This document shows, in pieces, positions 55,297 to 63,947 of a stretch of DNA of 64,000 bases. The DNA is taken from positions 558,001 to 622,000 of the forward strand of contig NZ_JELR01000002.1 in NCBI RefSeq assembly GCF_000708675.1, written 5' to 3'. Within the stretch, counting starts at the first letter, position 1. Every line of letters starts with the position of its first letter. The notes under the pieces were generated by a model. It was given only the letters and a program-made list of their open reading frames with translations, was not told where the DNA came from and made no database searches. This stretch comes from Microbulbifer sp. HZ11. Lineage in GTDB: Bacteria; Pseudomonadota; Gammaproteobacteria; Pseudomonadales; Cellvibrionaceae. Made by a program: the position numbers and the translations under genes.

Positions 55297-57834
55297 TCAG
55301 AAATTCACGCGGAAGCCCGCGAGATAGCGTCGGCCATAACTCTCAACCTGATTCGGATTGCTTTCGTCCCCGGTGTAACGCACATCCTGCTCGTCGGTCA
55401 GGTTGTTGGCATTGGCGTACAGGGTGACGTCGGAGCCGAACACCGCCATTGGCAGGTCATAACTCACCGACAGGTCCACGCGCTCCTGCGCCGCCCAGTA
55501 ATCGGTCATGCCGACGTTTTCGGTGGTGGAGAGCCAGTCGTCCCGATACTGGTGATTTAAGCGAATGGAAAAGCCTTCCATTTCATAAAACACTGACGCG
55601 TTGAAAATGGTCTCCGATGTACCCGGCAGGCTGTGGCGCGCACCAGCGACCGTTTCAAACTCACTGTCGAGCAGAGTGAGGTTGGCGCTAATACCGAAGC
55701 CGTCCAGTACCGGCATGAAGTCTGCCGCCTGGGCGATAACATTGAATTCGGCTCCGCTCATCTTGCCGTTACTGCCATTCAGATATTGGGTGTATACCCA
55801 ATAGTCGGCACCCACTTCCGGCATATAGGCGCTGCCGGCGATCACATCACTCTGTGCATAGATCACGTTGTCAATGTTGCGGGTAAACAGGCCCGCGCTC
55901 ATCAGACTGGCCTCACCGGCATACCATTCGAGGGAAAGGTCCGCGCCGATCGACTCTTCCGCCTCCAGGGAGGGGTTGCCCGCAGTGACGCTGCTCTGAA
56001 CAAAATCCACCATGTCGTCACCGCGCCATTCGGCGTAGGTCGGGCGGCTGACACCGGTGGAAACGGACATACGCAGTTTGACGTCGTCGGCCAAGTCGAC
56101 ATTCAGATGCGCACTGGGCAGCACGTTGGTAAAGCTGTCTTCGAAGTTACCCGTGGGGCCCTCGCTCAGGTAATCGGTATTCTCCACGCGCATGCCCAAT
56201 ACCAGGTTGCCCCAGTCATACTGTGTGGTCACCATGGCGTAACCGGCGCTGACGTCCTCTTCCAGGCGGATCCCCTGGGAATCATTCGGGCTCAGTTCCA
56301 GCCCGCCAACAGCGGCATCCCAGGCCGCACGCAAGCCCTTGTTGTCATAGTAAGTGGCACCGTCAATGCCGTTTCTGAACTGGGTATCCCAGGCTTCGTC
56401 TGTGGCGAAATCACCGATATTCACATCGCCTGGAAAGAGGCCGTAGGAAAGTACAAAACCAAGACCTTCCGCCTCGCGGGCGTCAAACTCGATACCGGTT
56501 TTTACCACGGCGTCGCGGCCAAACAGCGTCAGGTCACGCTCGGCATCCAGCTTGAATTTGGTGGCATCGATCGCCATTTCCGTACCGATCAGCATGCCGA
56601 GATCAACGGCGTAATTGATATCGCTGACATCCATCGGTGTCTGTGCGATGGGATCAAACAGGCCGTAAACCGCCGGGTCGTGCAGATCGCTCACGTCGAA
56701 GCTGGCCACCGCAAAACCGCCTTCGCTGCGGGGCAGCGGCAGGAACATGGTATTTTCTGTTTCGGTGAAATTGATTCGGGATTCGACCACCCAACTACCC
56801 AGCGCCAGGTCCATCCCCAGGGTGTTGGTGAAGGTAGAGTTCTCGTAAAGACCGTATTCAAGGGCGCGTCCAACCAGTGCAAACTGATTTTCTCCCACAG
56901 CACCGGTCGCCTGGGGTGCGCCAACGGCAGCTGCACCTCCGGCAAAGTCGAATACGTACTGGTTGCGCTCTTCAAAGTCCTGGAATTCGTTATACAGGGT
57001 GGAGACAAATACACGCTCCAGCGCACCATCTCCACGGAACTCAAAACGACCACCGTAGGCGCGGTCTTCACGCACGACCTTGTAGCTGCGGAAATCCAGC
57101 TCGTTGACCAGCAGCTCACCACTGTCATCGCGTGCGATATCGTATTCGCGGTTGTCGGTAATCTGTTCGCGGCTATTTTCCGAGGTAAACAGGGAGAAGC
57201 CGAAGTTTTCGTTGGACCAGGAAGTACGCAGCGCGAATTTCTCGATATCCCCATCACCCAGTTGCTGATTGCCCATCCCCAGATCTGTGGACAAGGCCCA
57301 GCCATCGTTTACAAACGGGTCGAAGGTGGAGATATTGATATGACCCGACACCGCACTGCCCGGCATATCCGCCGTGATCGCCTTGTTGGAATCAATGCGG
57401 CTGGTGATTACTGAAGGGAAACTGTCAAAACGCGGCACGCGGCCATTTTCTGCACCCGGAATGCTCAGGCCATCGATAGCCAGAGAGGTGTAACGGAAAG
57501 GCGCACCGCGGAAGTTGATGTAGCGGGCCTGGCCCTGGTCGCGCTCAATGGCGAGACCGGGAACGCGGCCAAGCGAATCCGCCAGGTTCTGATCCGGGAA
57601 GCGGCCGATGGTATCTGCCGAGATAATATCGACGGTATTGTCGGCATCGCGCTTGGCATCGATCGCCGCTTTCTGGCTGTCTCGAATCGGAGATGCCATC
57701 ACCACCACTTCCTCCAGTTGTGCCGCATCCACGCTCTGCTGAGCCAGCGTCGGCGCGGCGGCCGCAGCGAGGGAAAGGGATATCAGTAACGCCAGGCGGT
57801 TGCGCGGCCAATCATTTTTACGCGAATTGATCAT
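55297..57834 (-). CDS. TonB-dependent receptor
   Basis: An 845-aa outer-membrane receptor with signal peptide (ALLISLSLAAAAAPTLAQQ), TonB box LEEVVVMASPI and plug motifs DTIGRFPDQNLADSLGRVPGLAIERDQGQARYINFRG, SLAIDGLSIPG and ADMPGSAVSGHINISTFDPF. The barrel ends YGRRYLAGFRVNF. The FPDQNLADSLGRVPG pattern is shared with carbohydrate- and phospholigand-type receptors. No Fur-like site lies just upstream. It is followed by the lipoprotein phosphatase and preceded, 172 bases away, by the solute-binding-like/membrane-regulator pair on the same strand. Confidence 0.92.
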   Translation of the reverse strand: MINSRKNDWPRNRLALLISLSLAAAAAPTLAQQSVDAAQLEEVVVMASPIRDSQKAAIDAKRDADNTVDIISADTIGRFPDQNLADSLGRVPGLAIERDQGQARYINFRGAPFRYTSLAIDGLSIPGAENGRVPRFDSFPSVITSRIDSNKAITADMPGSAVSGHINISTFDPFVNDGWALSTDLGMGNQQLGDGDIEKFALRTSWSNENFGFSLFTSENSREQITDNREYDIARDDSGELLVNELDFRSYKVVREDRAYGGRFEFRGDGALERVFVSTLYNEFQDFEERNQYVFDFAGGAAAVGAPQATGAVGENQFALVGRALEYGLYENSTFTNTLGMDLALGSWVVESRINFTETENTMFLPLPRSEGGFAVASFDVSDLHDPAVYGLFDPIAQTPMDVSDINYAVDLGMLIGTEMAIDATKFKLDAERDLTLFGRDAVVKTGIEFDAREAEGLGFVLSYGLFPGDVNIGDFATDEAWDTQFRNGIDGATYYDNKGLRAAWDAAVGGLELSPNDSQGIRLEEDVSAGYAMVTTQYDWGNLVLGMRVENTDYLSEGPTGNFEDSFTNVLPSAHLNVDLADDVKLRMSVSTGVSRPTYAEWRGDDMVDFVQSSVTAGNPSLEAEESIGADLSLEWYAGEASLMSAGLFTRNIDNVIYAQSDVIAGSAYMPEVGADYWVYTQYLNGSNGKMSGAEFNVIAQAADFMPVLDGFGISANLTLLDSEFETVAGARHSLPGTSETIFNASVFYEMEGFSIRLNHQYRDDWLSTTENVGMTDYWAAQERVDLSVSYDLPMAVFGSDVTLYANANNLTDEQDVRYTGDESNPNQVESYGRRYLAGFRVNF

Positions 57835-58006
57835 TGTTTTGCTCCGAAAACGGTTCGGGTAGTTGTGCCTGTAAGGTCTTGCAAAATGGCCCTGTGGAGA
57901 TGCCGGGCCGCTCGGGACACATGATCAAAACTGCGTATGACAAGGGGGTTAAAAAGAGGCTTACAGCGAGAAAAGAGATATCCCTAAAACGGAATTTTCT
58001 TTGAAA

Positions 58007-59221
58007 TCAGTGAGTTATAAAGGTGATGGACGCGGCATCGAGCCCCAGCCGATAGCGGTAGCGGCCACTTTTGAAATCGCGCTCGGAAGTAAACAGATAG
58101 GCGCTGGCGAGATCTTCTCCCAGTGCCGAGACCAGCTCATCGCGGATTTTATTGCGGTTCTGGTCCAGCGTTTTTGCCCGCAGGCCATTTTCACGAAGAT
58201 CGTTAATAGACTTGGCGTGGCCGCCGTGGAACTCCATCAGTTCGATCAGCGATTGGGCATTTTCCCGATCCGGTCGATTGACTGGGGGATTCAGTACCCA
58301 GCCCTCACCCTGTGTTCGCAGGCGCGCATACCAGAGGTAATAGAAGAACGGAGTTTTGGACAGGGCAATATGGATACCGTGAATAGACACCCGCAACCGC
58401 CGGCAATCGAACGTCAGCTGATCCGGCGCATTGGCGACAGCCAGCGCGGTGTCCATAGCTTCCAGCCAGGGCGCTTTTTGCGCGGGCAAGGTGTCCACCG
58501 ACAGGGCGCGGTGAAACCAGGGCAGCTGCGGTGCGCTCAGCACGACAATATCCGATTGGGACAAACGGTGCAGAATTTCCGCAGGTGCCAGGGGAGACGC
58601 CTGACTAAAATATGAGAAAAGCTGCCTCTGTACAGAGTTTAATTGCGCAAGCTGCCGCTGCAGGCGCCGCGCGGCGCGGTAACCGGTGCCGGACGCCATC
58701 AGCGACTGGACCTGGGCCCGCGCACTGCTGTTCAGCGGCCGCGGCAGCAGAGCCATTCCACCCAGCAGTAGCAACGCTAGCAGCCCCTGACTGCCCACGA
58801 GCAAAGGCATATTGGTTTCACAGTCGACCGCCAGCCGCGCGCGCTCGAAGATCTCGCTATCCCCGAACCGCCAGGGCACAATCACCTCAGCGCTGGCCGT
58901 CACTGTACCGGTGTTGACCGCGCTCCCGTGGTCATCCAGCAGCTGGATCACATGGGCGCGACACGGCCCTAACACGGGCAGCCGGCCCGCCGTGACAATT
59001 GAAGCAAGATCCTGCTCGAGCCGCTCTGTCACCCAGGGTTGTGCGCCCCCATGGGACAAACGGTTTTGCAGAGCCAGTTGCAGACGCTCGGGCAATTGTT
59101 CCTGAAGCGACTGGCTGAGGTGTGCGCGGAAACTGTGCTGTGCATGCCAGAAAGCCAATCCACTCAATACCGTGGTCAGCAGACACCACACAACAAGCCC
59201 GCGGTAGAAGTGGCGTGTCAT
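58007..59221 (-). CDS. Two-TM protein with possible C-terminal winged helix
   Basis: A 404-aa protein I cannot assign. TM1 lies at ~8-26 and TM2 at ~140-160, leaving a ~110-residue periplasmic domain (two Cys) and a large cytoplasmic part. The last ~120 residues (VSIHGIHIALSKTPFFYYLWYARLR ... KTLDQNRNKIRDELVSALGE ... GRYRYRL) have the strand-helix order and final hairpin of OmpR-type winged helices. It may be a membrane-bound one-component regulator (inference). The start is ATG 59221, overlapping the stop of the binding-protein gene in an ATGA; ATG 59239 is less likely. Tight coupling to the solute-binding-like protein suggests a sensor pair. Confidence 0.72.
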   Translation of the reverse strand: MTRHFYRGLVVWCLLTTVLSGLAFWHAQHSFRAHLSQSLQEQLPERLQLALQNRLSHGGAQPWVTERLEQDLASIVTAGRLPVLGPCRAHVIQLLDDHGSAVNTGTVTASAEVIVPWRFGDSEIFERARLAVDCETNMPLLVGSQGLLALLLLGGMALLPRPLNSSARAQVQSLMASGTGYRAARRLQRQLAQLNSVQRQLFSYFSQASPLAPAEILHRLSQSDIVVLSAPQLPWFHRALSVDTLPAQKAPWLEAMDTALAVANAPDQLTFDCRRLRVSIHGIHIALSKTPFFYYLWYARLRTQGEGWVLNPPVNRPDRENAQSLIELMEFHGGHAKSINDLRENGLRAKTLDQNRNKIRDELVSALGEDLASAYLFTSERDFKSGRYRYRLGLDAASITFITH

Positions 59222-60090
59222 CCGCCCACTCCCACGCATTTATGCGCGCCGGGAAAATCACGGTGCGCACTGAACAGGCCGCTGCTGGCACGATCGAACG
59301 CATCGGCGATCGCGCAATCGATATTGGCCGGACGCGCGCGGCGTACAAATAAGGTGGCGGCGGTTACATTGTCGGCCATCAGAGTACGCTGAAGCGGAAT
59401 GTCCATATCCTGCTCGAGAAACAGTCCACCACTCACCAGATCCAGATCTCCGCTTCTGAACGCGCGGTACAGGCTGATAGCGTCATCAAAATAAAACAGT
59501 TGCTGCTGGGAGATATCCAGACCGACTTCTTTCAGTGAGGCCAGGGGCAGCAGGTGGAAAGTGTGACTGAGCTTGTCATTCAACAGCCCGATCTTTTTCC
59601 CCTGAAAGTAGTCGCGCTCCAGCCGGGGTTTCTGGTCGCGGCTGAACCAGTACACCTTGTACTGGTCGTAGCGCAACAGAGGCTCGTAATAAGTGGAGTA
59701 TTCCGGTACCAAGCCACTGAGACTGTGCGTGCGGCTCCATATCAGGTCATAATCCTCGTTCAACACTTCCTCTGCGCGCAACTGGCTGCGGGGTTTCCAG
59801 GAGATCTGCACGCCGTGGTAGTGACGCGCCATATCTGCGGAGCGACAGAGGTTATCGGCAATCTCCCGGGCAAAAATGGAAGATACCGTAAGCAGGTTAA
59901 AGATCTCGCCTTTTTGGCCAGGCGCGCGGGCTTCGGCCCCGGTGACGCATTGATAGACGTGATAATCGCGCAGTACCGGTGCCGCCGCTTCCTGTTGTGA
60001 CAGCCACAGACTCACCCCCACCCCAAGTGCCAGTATCATGCACAGGGTAGCGACATACACACGTTGGCTGACAAAGAAAAGCGGCGACAT
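59218..60090 (-). CDS. Solute-binding-like periplasmic protein (PhnD-like)
   Basis: A 290-aa protein with an N-terminal anchor (YVATLCMILALGVGVSLWLS) and a PBP2-type binding fold: RDYHVYQCVTG opening, VSSIFAREIADNLCRSADMARHYHGVQISWKPRSQLRAEEVLNEDYDLIWSRTHSL, WFSRDQKPRLERDYFQGKKIGLLNDKLSHTFHLLPLASLKEVGLD and a C-terminal lobe. The pattern resembles phosphonate/phosphate-binding PhnD relatives. No ABC permease or ATPase lies nearby, and the gene overlaps a two-TM possible regulator by four bases. A sensory role is thus more likely than transport. Four Cys may form periplasmic disulfides. Confidence 0.75.
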   Translation of the reverse strand: MSPLFFVSQRVYVATLCMILALGVGVSLWLSQQEAAAPVLRDYHVYQCVTGAEARAPGQKGEIFNLLTVSSIFAREIADNLCRSADMARHYHGVQISWKPRSQLRAEEVLNEDYDLIWSRTHSLSGLVPEYSTYYEPLLRYDQYKVYWFSRDQKPRLERDYFQGKKIGLLNDKLSHTFHLLPLASLKEVGLDISQQQLFYFDDAISLYRAFRSGDLDLVSGGLFLEQDMDIPLQRTLMADNVTAATLFVRRARPANIDCAIADAFDRASSGLFSAHRDFPGAHKCVGVGG

Positions 60091-60691
60091 TGCGGTTGTG
60101 TCACGACACGCAGGTTGTGGATTCAGCCTCGCAGTCTATGTACGTTTTATGACAAACCGATTACGTGCCACCGGCAACGGTCTGTGTGGTGCCACGGCTC
60201 TCCCACCTACCCGGCGGGGCACTACCCACCCGATACTGCGAGTCCGCGGATCCCCCGTTATTCATGGCAGCCTGACAACCCGGGACAAAAAAGAAATCGG
60301 CATCAATACACGCAAATGCTAACAATTCGCATTTAACGATGTTACCATCTGCTCCCGTCACAGTTCGCGAACGGAGAGTCTTCAGTTCGGCATCTCATCC
60401 CGTTGCGGACGACGTTTTTTTTGCGCGGGAGACCGGTCACAGGCGGTTTCCGGTAAGCGCGCTTGAGTACGCAGTGCACGGACGCACTGTCTCTGGAATA
60501 CCTCCGCATCTGCTATTCCGGAGCAAGCCGGTGTTATACGCCCACCGGCTGGCGTAGTGAGTGCAGGGACGCACTTTTTTTCAATTCACTGTAAAGCTGG
60601 CCCCGTGGCTCCTGGTGCAATGTCGGTTAGGAACCCTCAGACAACGGTCCTAACATTCAGCGGAATCCCCAGAAAAAGAGAGGTAACCGCC
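60091..60691. other. 601-bp gap with Fur-like box
   Basis: No gene is supported; open frames here have no ribosome site or recognisable product. A Fur-like palindrome lies at 60314-60334 (listed separately). A T8 run at 60414-60421 follows GC-rich sequence and could end a short transcript; whether a small RNA is made cannot be told from sequence. Confidence 0.5.
60314..60334. promoter_or_regulatory. Fur-like palindrome
   Basis: AAATGC-N9-GCATTT with TAACAATTC as the spacer gives an AATGCGAAT-N-type Fur palindrome matching well on both arms. It lies 224 bases before the binding-protein start (leftward) and 358 bases before the attachment-type gene (rightward), so which side it controls is unclear. 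Confidence 0.55.
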
Positions 60692-61129
60692 ATGCCAAAA
60701 GCCTGGGTTCTGGTAGCCAACCATACTCACGCTCGCGTGTTTGAAGCGGAAAAACGTGCGGGCACTCTCACTGAAATCGAATCCCTAGTGTACCCGGAAG
60801 GGCGCATGAAAGGGGAGGAACTGCGTCGCGACGCCCCCGGGCGCTCGTTCGACAGCCAGGGCCAAGGTCGACACGCCATGGCCGAACCCACCAGCCTGCG
60901 GAAGCAGGGCGCACAGAAGTTCGCCAAAGATATTGCACACACCCTAGAGCGAGGCCGCCAGGAAGGACGGTTCAACCGACTGTACATCGTCGCGGAACCT
61001 TCGATGGCCGGCAGCCTGCGCCTGTCGATGAGCTCTCCGTGTCTGGCCACCATCGCCGGTGAGGCGCGCAAGAATCTCACCACCAGCGATGCGGAAGAGA
61101 TTCGCGCGCAGCTACCCATGTGGTTGTGA
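60692..61129 (+). CDS. Host attachment family protein (baeRF-like)
   Basis: A 145-aa protein of the 'host attachment' family, named from a plant-root attachment gene and related by fold to eRF1-type domains. Seen: an opening AWVLVANHTHARVFEAEKRAG, the EGRMKGEELRRDAPGRSFDSQGQGRHAMAEPTSLRKQGAQKFAKDIAHTLERGRQEGRFNRLYIVAEPSMAGSLR region, and LTTSDAEEIRAQLPMWL at the end. It is likely an RNA- or ribosome-linked stress protein; biochemical role unproven. The start is ATG 60692 with GAGAGG eight bases upstream. It is monocistronic. Confidence 0.83.
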   Translation: MPKAWVLVANHTHARVFEAEKRAGTLTEIESLVYPEGRMKGEELRRDAPGRSFDSQGQGRHAMAEPTSLRKQGAQKFAKDIAHTLERGRQEGRFNRLYIVAEPSMAGSLRLSMSSPCLATIAGEARKNLTTSDAEEIRAQLPMWL

Positions 61130-61315
61130 CACCGTGCCGTTTTCGGACGGTATTTTTCATGTCTAAATCCCACCTGCGCGCCCGGCCATCCCTGCCGGGC
61201 GCGCCAATTGATTTGTCCCCCCCACCCTGAGACCATGCCCCTCGAGCAGCCGGCCGTGACACGCCCGGCATCTTGAGCAGATTCCATAAAAGATCCCAAT
61301 CAATAAGGAAGCGGT

Positions 61316-62269
61316 ATGCTGAGACTGTTCCAAATCCAGCGCGGTAAGATCAAAGAGACCTATGCCGGTAGCGATTACCACAGCCAGCCGCTGTCTGACG
61401 CCGCCTGGATTGACCTGCAGGACCCGGAAGAAGACGAACGCGATCTGCTGGAACAACTACTGCGCACCGAGTTACCCGAATCTGACGATGTCGACGAAAT
61501 CGAATCCTCCGCGCGCTTTTTCACCGATTCCGCCGGTATTCACGTGCACTCTCTCTACCTGACCCAGAGCGAAGGCCGCCACGACACCGCGACCGCGGCA
61601 TTCATCCTGCAGCCCCAGCGTCTGATCACCGTACGCGACAGCGAACTGGCCGACTTCCGCCTGCTGCGCATGCGCGCCCGCCGCAATCAGGTAGAGGCAC
61701 ATAACGCCCAGGAACTGCTGATCCTGCTGTTTGAACAGAAGGTGGAAAACCTCGCCGACGCCCTGGAAGACAACTATCTCAAGCTGGGTGAAGTCAGCCA
61801 CCTGGTGCTGGAAGATGAAGAAGCCGACCTGGAAGAAGCCATCGATCACCTGGCAAAGCTGGAAGACTCCAATGGTAAAATCCGCCTGTGCCTGATGGAC
61901 ACCCAACGCTCTATTGCCTTCCTGCAACGCCACCTGAAAGACGACCCGGAGCTGCGCGAAGACTGCTGGGGTATATTGCGTGACATCGACACACTGATGT
62001 CTCACACCACCTTCCTTTTCGAAAAGATCAACTTCCTGATGGACTCCACCCAGGGCTTTATCAGCATCGAGCAGAACAAGATCATCAAAATTTTCTCCAT
62101 CGCCGCCGTCGTCTTCCTGCCCCCCACCATGGTGGCGAGTATTTACGGCATGAACTTCGAACATATGCCGGAACTCGAGTGGCTGCTGGGCTACCCCTGG
62201 GCGCTGTTGTTGATGTTGATGGCGGGTATGGCGCCTTATCTCTATTTCAAAAAGAAAGGCTGGCTCTAA
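61316..62269 (+). CDS. CorA-family divalent-metal transporter
   Basis: A 317-aa inner-membrane transporter of Mg2+ or related cations. A long cytoplasmic N-terminal domain (WIDLQDPEEDERDLLEQLL, DFRLLRMRARRNQ..) is followed by helices and two C-terminal TM segments. The pore motif Y-G-M-N is in VASIYGMNFEHMPELEWLLGYPWALLLMLMAGMAPYLYFKKKGWL. Length and topology are typical for CorA, although the efflux-type ZntB branch cannot be ruled out. The ATG lies ten bases after AAGGAAG. It is followed by a copy of the hairpin repeat. Confidence 0.9.
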   Translation: MLRLFQIQRGKIKETYAGSDYHSQPLSDAAWIDLQDPEEDERDLLEQLLRTELPESDDVDEIESSARFFTDSAGIHVHSLYLTQSEGRHDTATAAFILQPQRLITVRDSELADFRLLRMRARRNQVEAHNAQELLILLFEQKVENLADALEDNYLKLGEVSHLVLEDEEADLEEAIDHLAKLEDSNGKIRLCLMDTQRSIAFLQRHLKDDPELREDCWGILRDIDTLMSHTTFLFEKINFLMDSTQGFISIEQNKIIKIFSIAAVVFLPPTMVASIYGMNFEHMPELEWLLGYPWALLLMLMAGMAPYLYFKKKGWL

Positions 62270-62293
62270 ATAATCACAATTCTCAGATGCGAA

Positions 62294-62424
62294 GGCGGCG
62301 ATGCCGGGTAGGCCCCTGCAAGACCTTCTGCGAGAGGGACCTCGCAGAAGAGCCCCCATGGATGGGTTTTCGGGGGGGCGCCTAGCTCGTGTCTTGCAGG
62401 GGCCTACCCGGCAACGTCGCCGCC
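62294..62424 (+). repeat. Nested hairpin repeat, copy 3
   Basis: The outer arms pair perfectly over 23 bases (62302-62324 with 62391-62413) and continue with a 3-base bulge to 62294 and 62424. Inside is the hairpin CTTCTGCGAG-N6-CTCGCAGAAG (62325-62350), followed by the core CCCATGGATGGGTTTTCGGG. It lies 25 bases past corA, where it may act as a terminator or transcript end. Confidence 0.78.
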
Positions 62425-62519
62425 ACAACCCTTTACAAAGCGACCACCAAATTCACCGCCAGCTGCTAACCTTTATGGGTAAAACGGGATAAAGGTCATT
62501 GCAGGGAAGCAGGGCAATA

Positions 62520-63218
62520 ATGGCGACGTCGGACGGCAACAATCCAGGAAAAACCAGCACCAAACCCTTCCATATGCGCCGCTGGCTCAGCATCCAGCAA
62601 GCAGTCGATCACCTGAGCGCGCTCTCTGAAGACCCTCTCACCAGCGACGACCTCGCCAGCCTCGCCGAAGATCATCAACTCGACCTCTACTGGTACCGCC
62701 CCGGCCAGAAACTGGCCTACCTCGACAAACCCGGCTGGGGCACCATCGAACTCACCCAGCCCCTGCGCCTGTGCCCCGAACACAACAGTGATTGGCGCGC
62801 CATTGTCGGCATTTTGCGCCAGCGCCCCGCGCTGCCCGCAGAAGAAAATGACACGCCCACGCTGGTAGACGGCGACGGTAATCGTCTGCGTATCGCTTTC
62901 GATTTCAACAATCGTCCGGAGCCTTTCAGCGCACGCTGGTACCCCAATTACGCCGAACTGGTGGTACGACGCCGCGATCTGGACCGGCTGGAAGGTCAAC
63001 TCTTCAGCGATGAAGACGAGCAATCTCTGGAGCCAGAACTGCTGCTGGATGTGATCTGGCAGTTGGAACAGATGGCGATGGAAAACGGAGCAAACCGCGG
63101 ATCTGCCCATGATCTGAACTGGCTCACCCACCAACTGAGTGACCGCACCAAGCTCGACCCGAGCCTACTCGGTAAGGTTCTCAACGCAGCTGAGCGCCAG
63201 CACGCAACCCACCACTAA
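62520..63218 (+). CDS. Unknown 232-aa protein
   Basis: A soluble protein I cannot assign. It opens with PFHMRRWLSIQQAVDHLSALSEDPLTSDDLASLAEDHQLDLYWYRPGQKLAYLD, a pattern like the leader of phage or DNA-interaction helix proteins but without a clear HTH, and includes WGTIELTQPLRLCPEHNSDWRAIVGIL and the C-terminal SAHDLNWLTHQLSDRTKLDPSLLGKVLNAAERQH. The start is ATG 62520, with AGGGC upstream; a TTG at 62499 would add seven residues. It has no signal peptide. It lies between CorA and cytochrome b561 and shares no evident pathway with either. Confidence 0.7.
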   Translation: MATSDGNNPGKTSTKPFHMRRWLSIQQAVDHLSALSEDPLTSDDLASLAEDHQLDLYWYRPGQKLAYLDKPGWGTIELTQPLRLCPEHNSDWRAIVGILRQRPALPAEENDTPTLVDGDGNRLRIAFDFNNRPEPFSARWYPNYAELVVRRRDLDRLEGQLFSDEDEQSLEPELLLDVIWQLEQMAMENGANRGSAHDLNWLTHQLSDRTKLDPSLLGKVLNAAERQHATHH

Positions 63219-63362
63219 TCCCGCCCTGCCCCTCAGATAGCTGTACTCGCCCGAACAGCAGGCGCTCTTGCGATTTTTTCGAAGAATTCTTACAGCTTTT
63301 TGCGCTAGTCCCTGCCGGGAAAATTTTTATAATCCCCTTCCATTAAAACTGAGTCTGCCCTG

Positions 63363-63947
63363 ATGGAGGCCCCCCCCGTGCAGTCCCGAAACAGTAATTC
63401 CCATTACGGCTGGGTCGCCGTCGCGTTTCACTGGCTGATGGCACCGGTCATCATCGGCATGTTTGCTCTCGGCTGGTGGATGGTCGGGCTCGGGTATTAC
63501 GACCCCTGGTATCGCCAGGGGCCAGACATACACAAGTCTGTTGGCATTCTGTTGCTGATACTGCTGTTGGCACGCCTGCTGTGGCGTGCAGTAAATACCG
63601 CTCCAAATCCGGAACCGGCGCCGCGCTGGCAACAGCGCGCAGCAAGTGCAGCCCATGGCGCCCTCTATTTGCTGCTGATTGTCATATGTCTCACCGGCTA
63701 CCTGATTTCCACCGCCGATGGTCGAGCCATTGAAGTGTTCAATTGGTTTCGTGTGCCGGCGACGATTCAGGGGCTGGAAAATCAGGAGGATATTGCCGGC
63801 ACCCTCCATGAGTGGCTGGCGTGGACGCTGATGGGGCTGGTACTGCTGCACGGGCTTGCGGCCTTCAAGCACCACTTCGTCAACAAAGACAATACCCTGC
63901 GCAAAATGCTGGGGCTGGGGCCCAAAACTGGTTCACTGAACCGCTGA
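63363..63947 (+). CDS. Cytochrome b561
   Basis: A 194-aa four-helix diheme cytochrome b of the bacterial b561 (CybB) family, which moves electrons from quinol in the inner membrane. Likely haem ligands are H24 (VAFHWLMAP), H58 (PDIHKSVGIL), H144-region (GTLHEWLAW) and H155 (VLLHGLAAFKHHF). The ATG is chosen because the first helix follows closely; a GTG six codons later is possible. The next gene begins past the window end: AAAGGA is visible at 63993-63998. In many relatives cybB is followed by a YceI-family gene, but this cannot be seen here. Confidence 0.9.
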   Translation: MEAPPVQSRNSNSHYGWVAVAFHWLMAPVIIGMFALGWWMVGLGYYDPWYRQGPDIHKSVGILLLILLLARLLWRAVNTAPNPEPAPRWQQRAASAAHGALYLLLIVICLTGYLISTADGRAIEVFNWFRVPATIQGLENQEDIAGTLHEWLAWTLMGLVLLHGLAAFKHHFVNKDNTLRKMLGLGPKTGSLNR

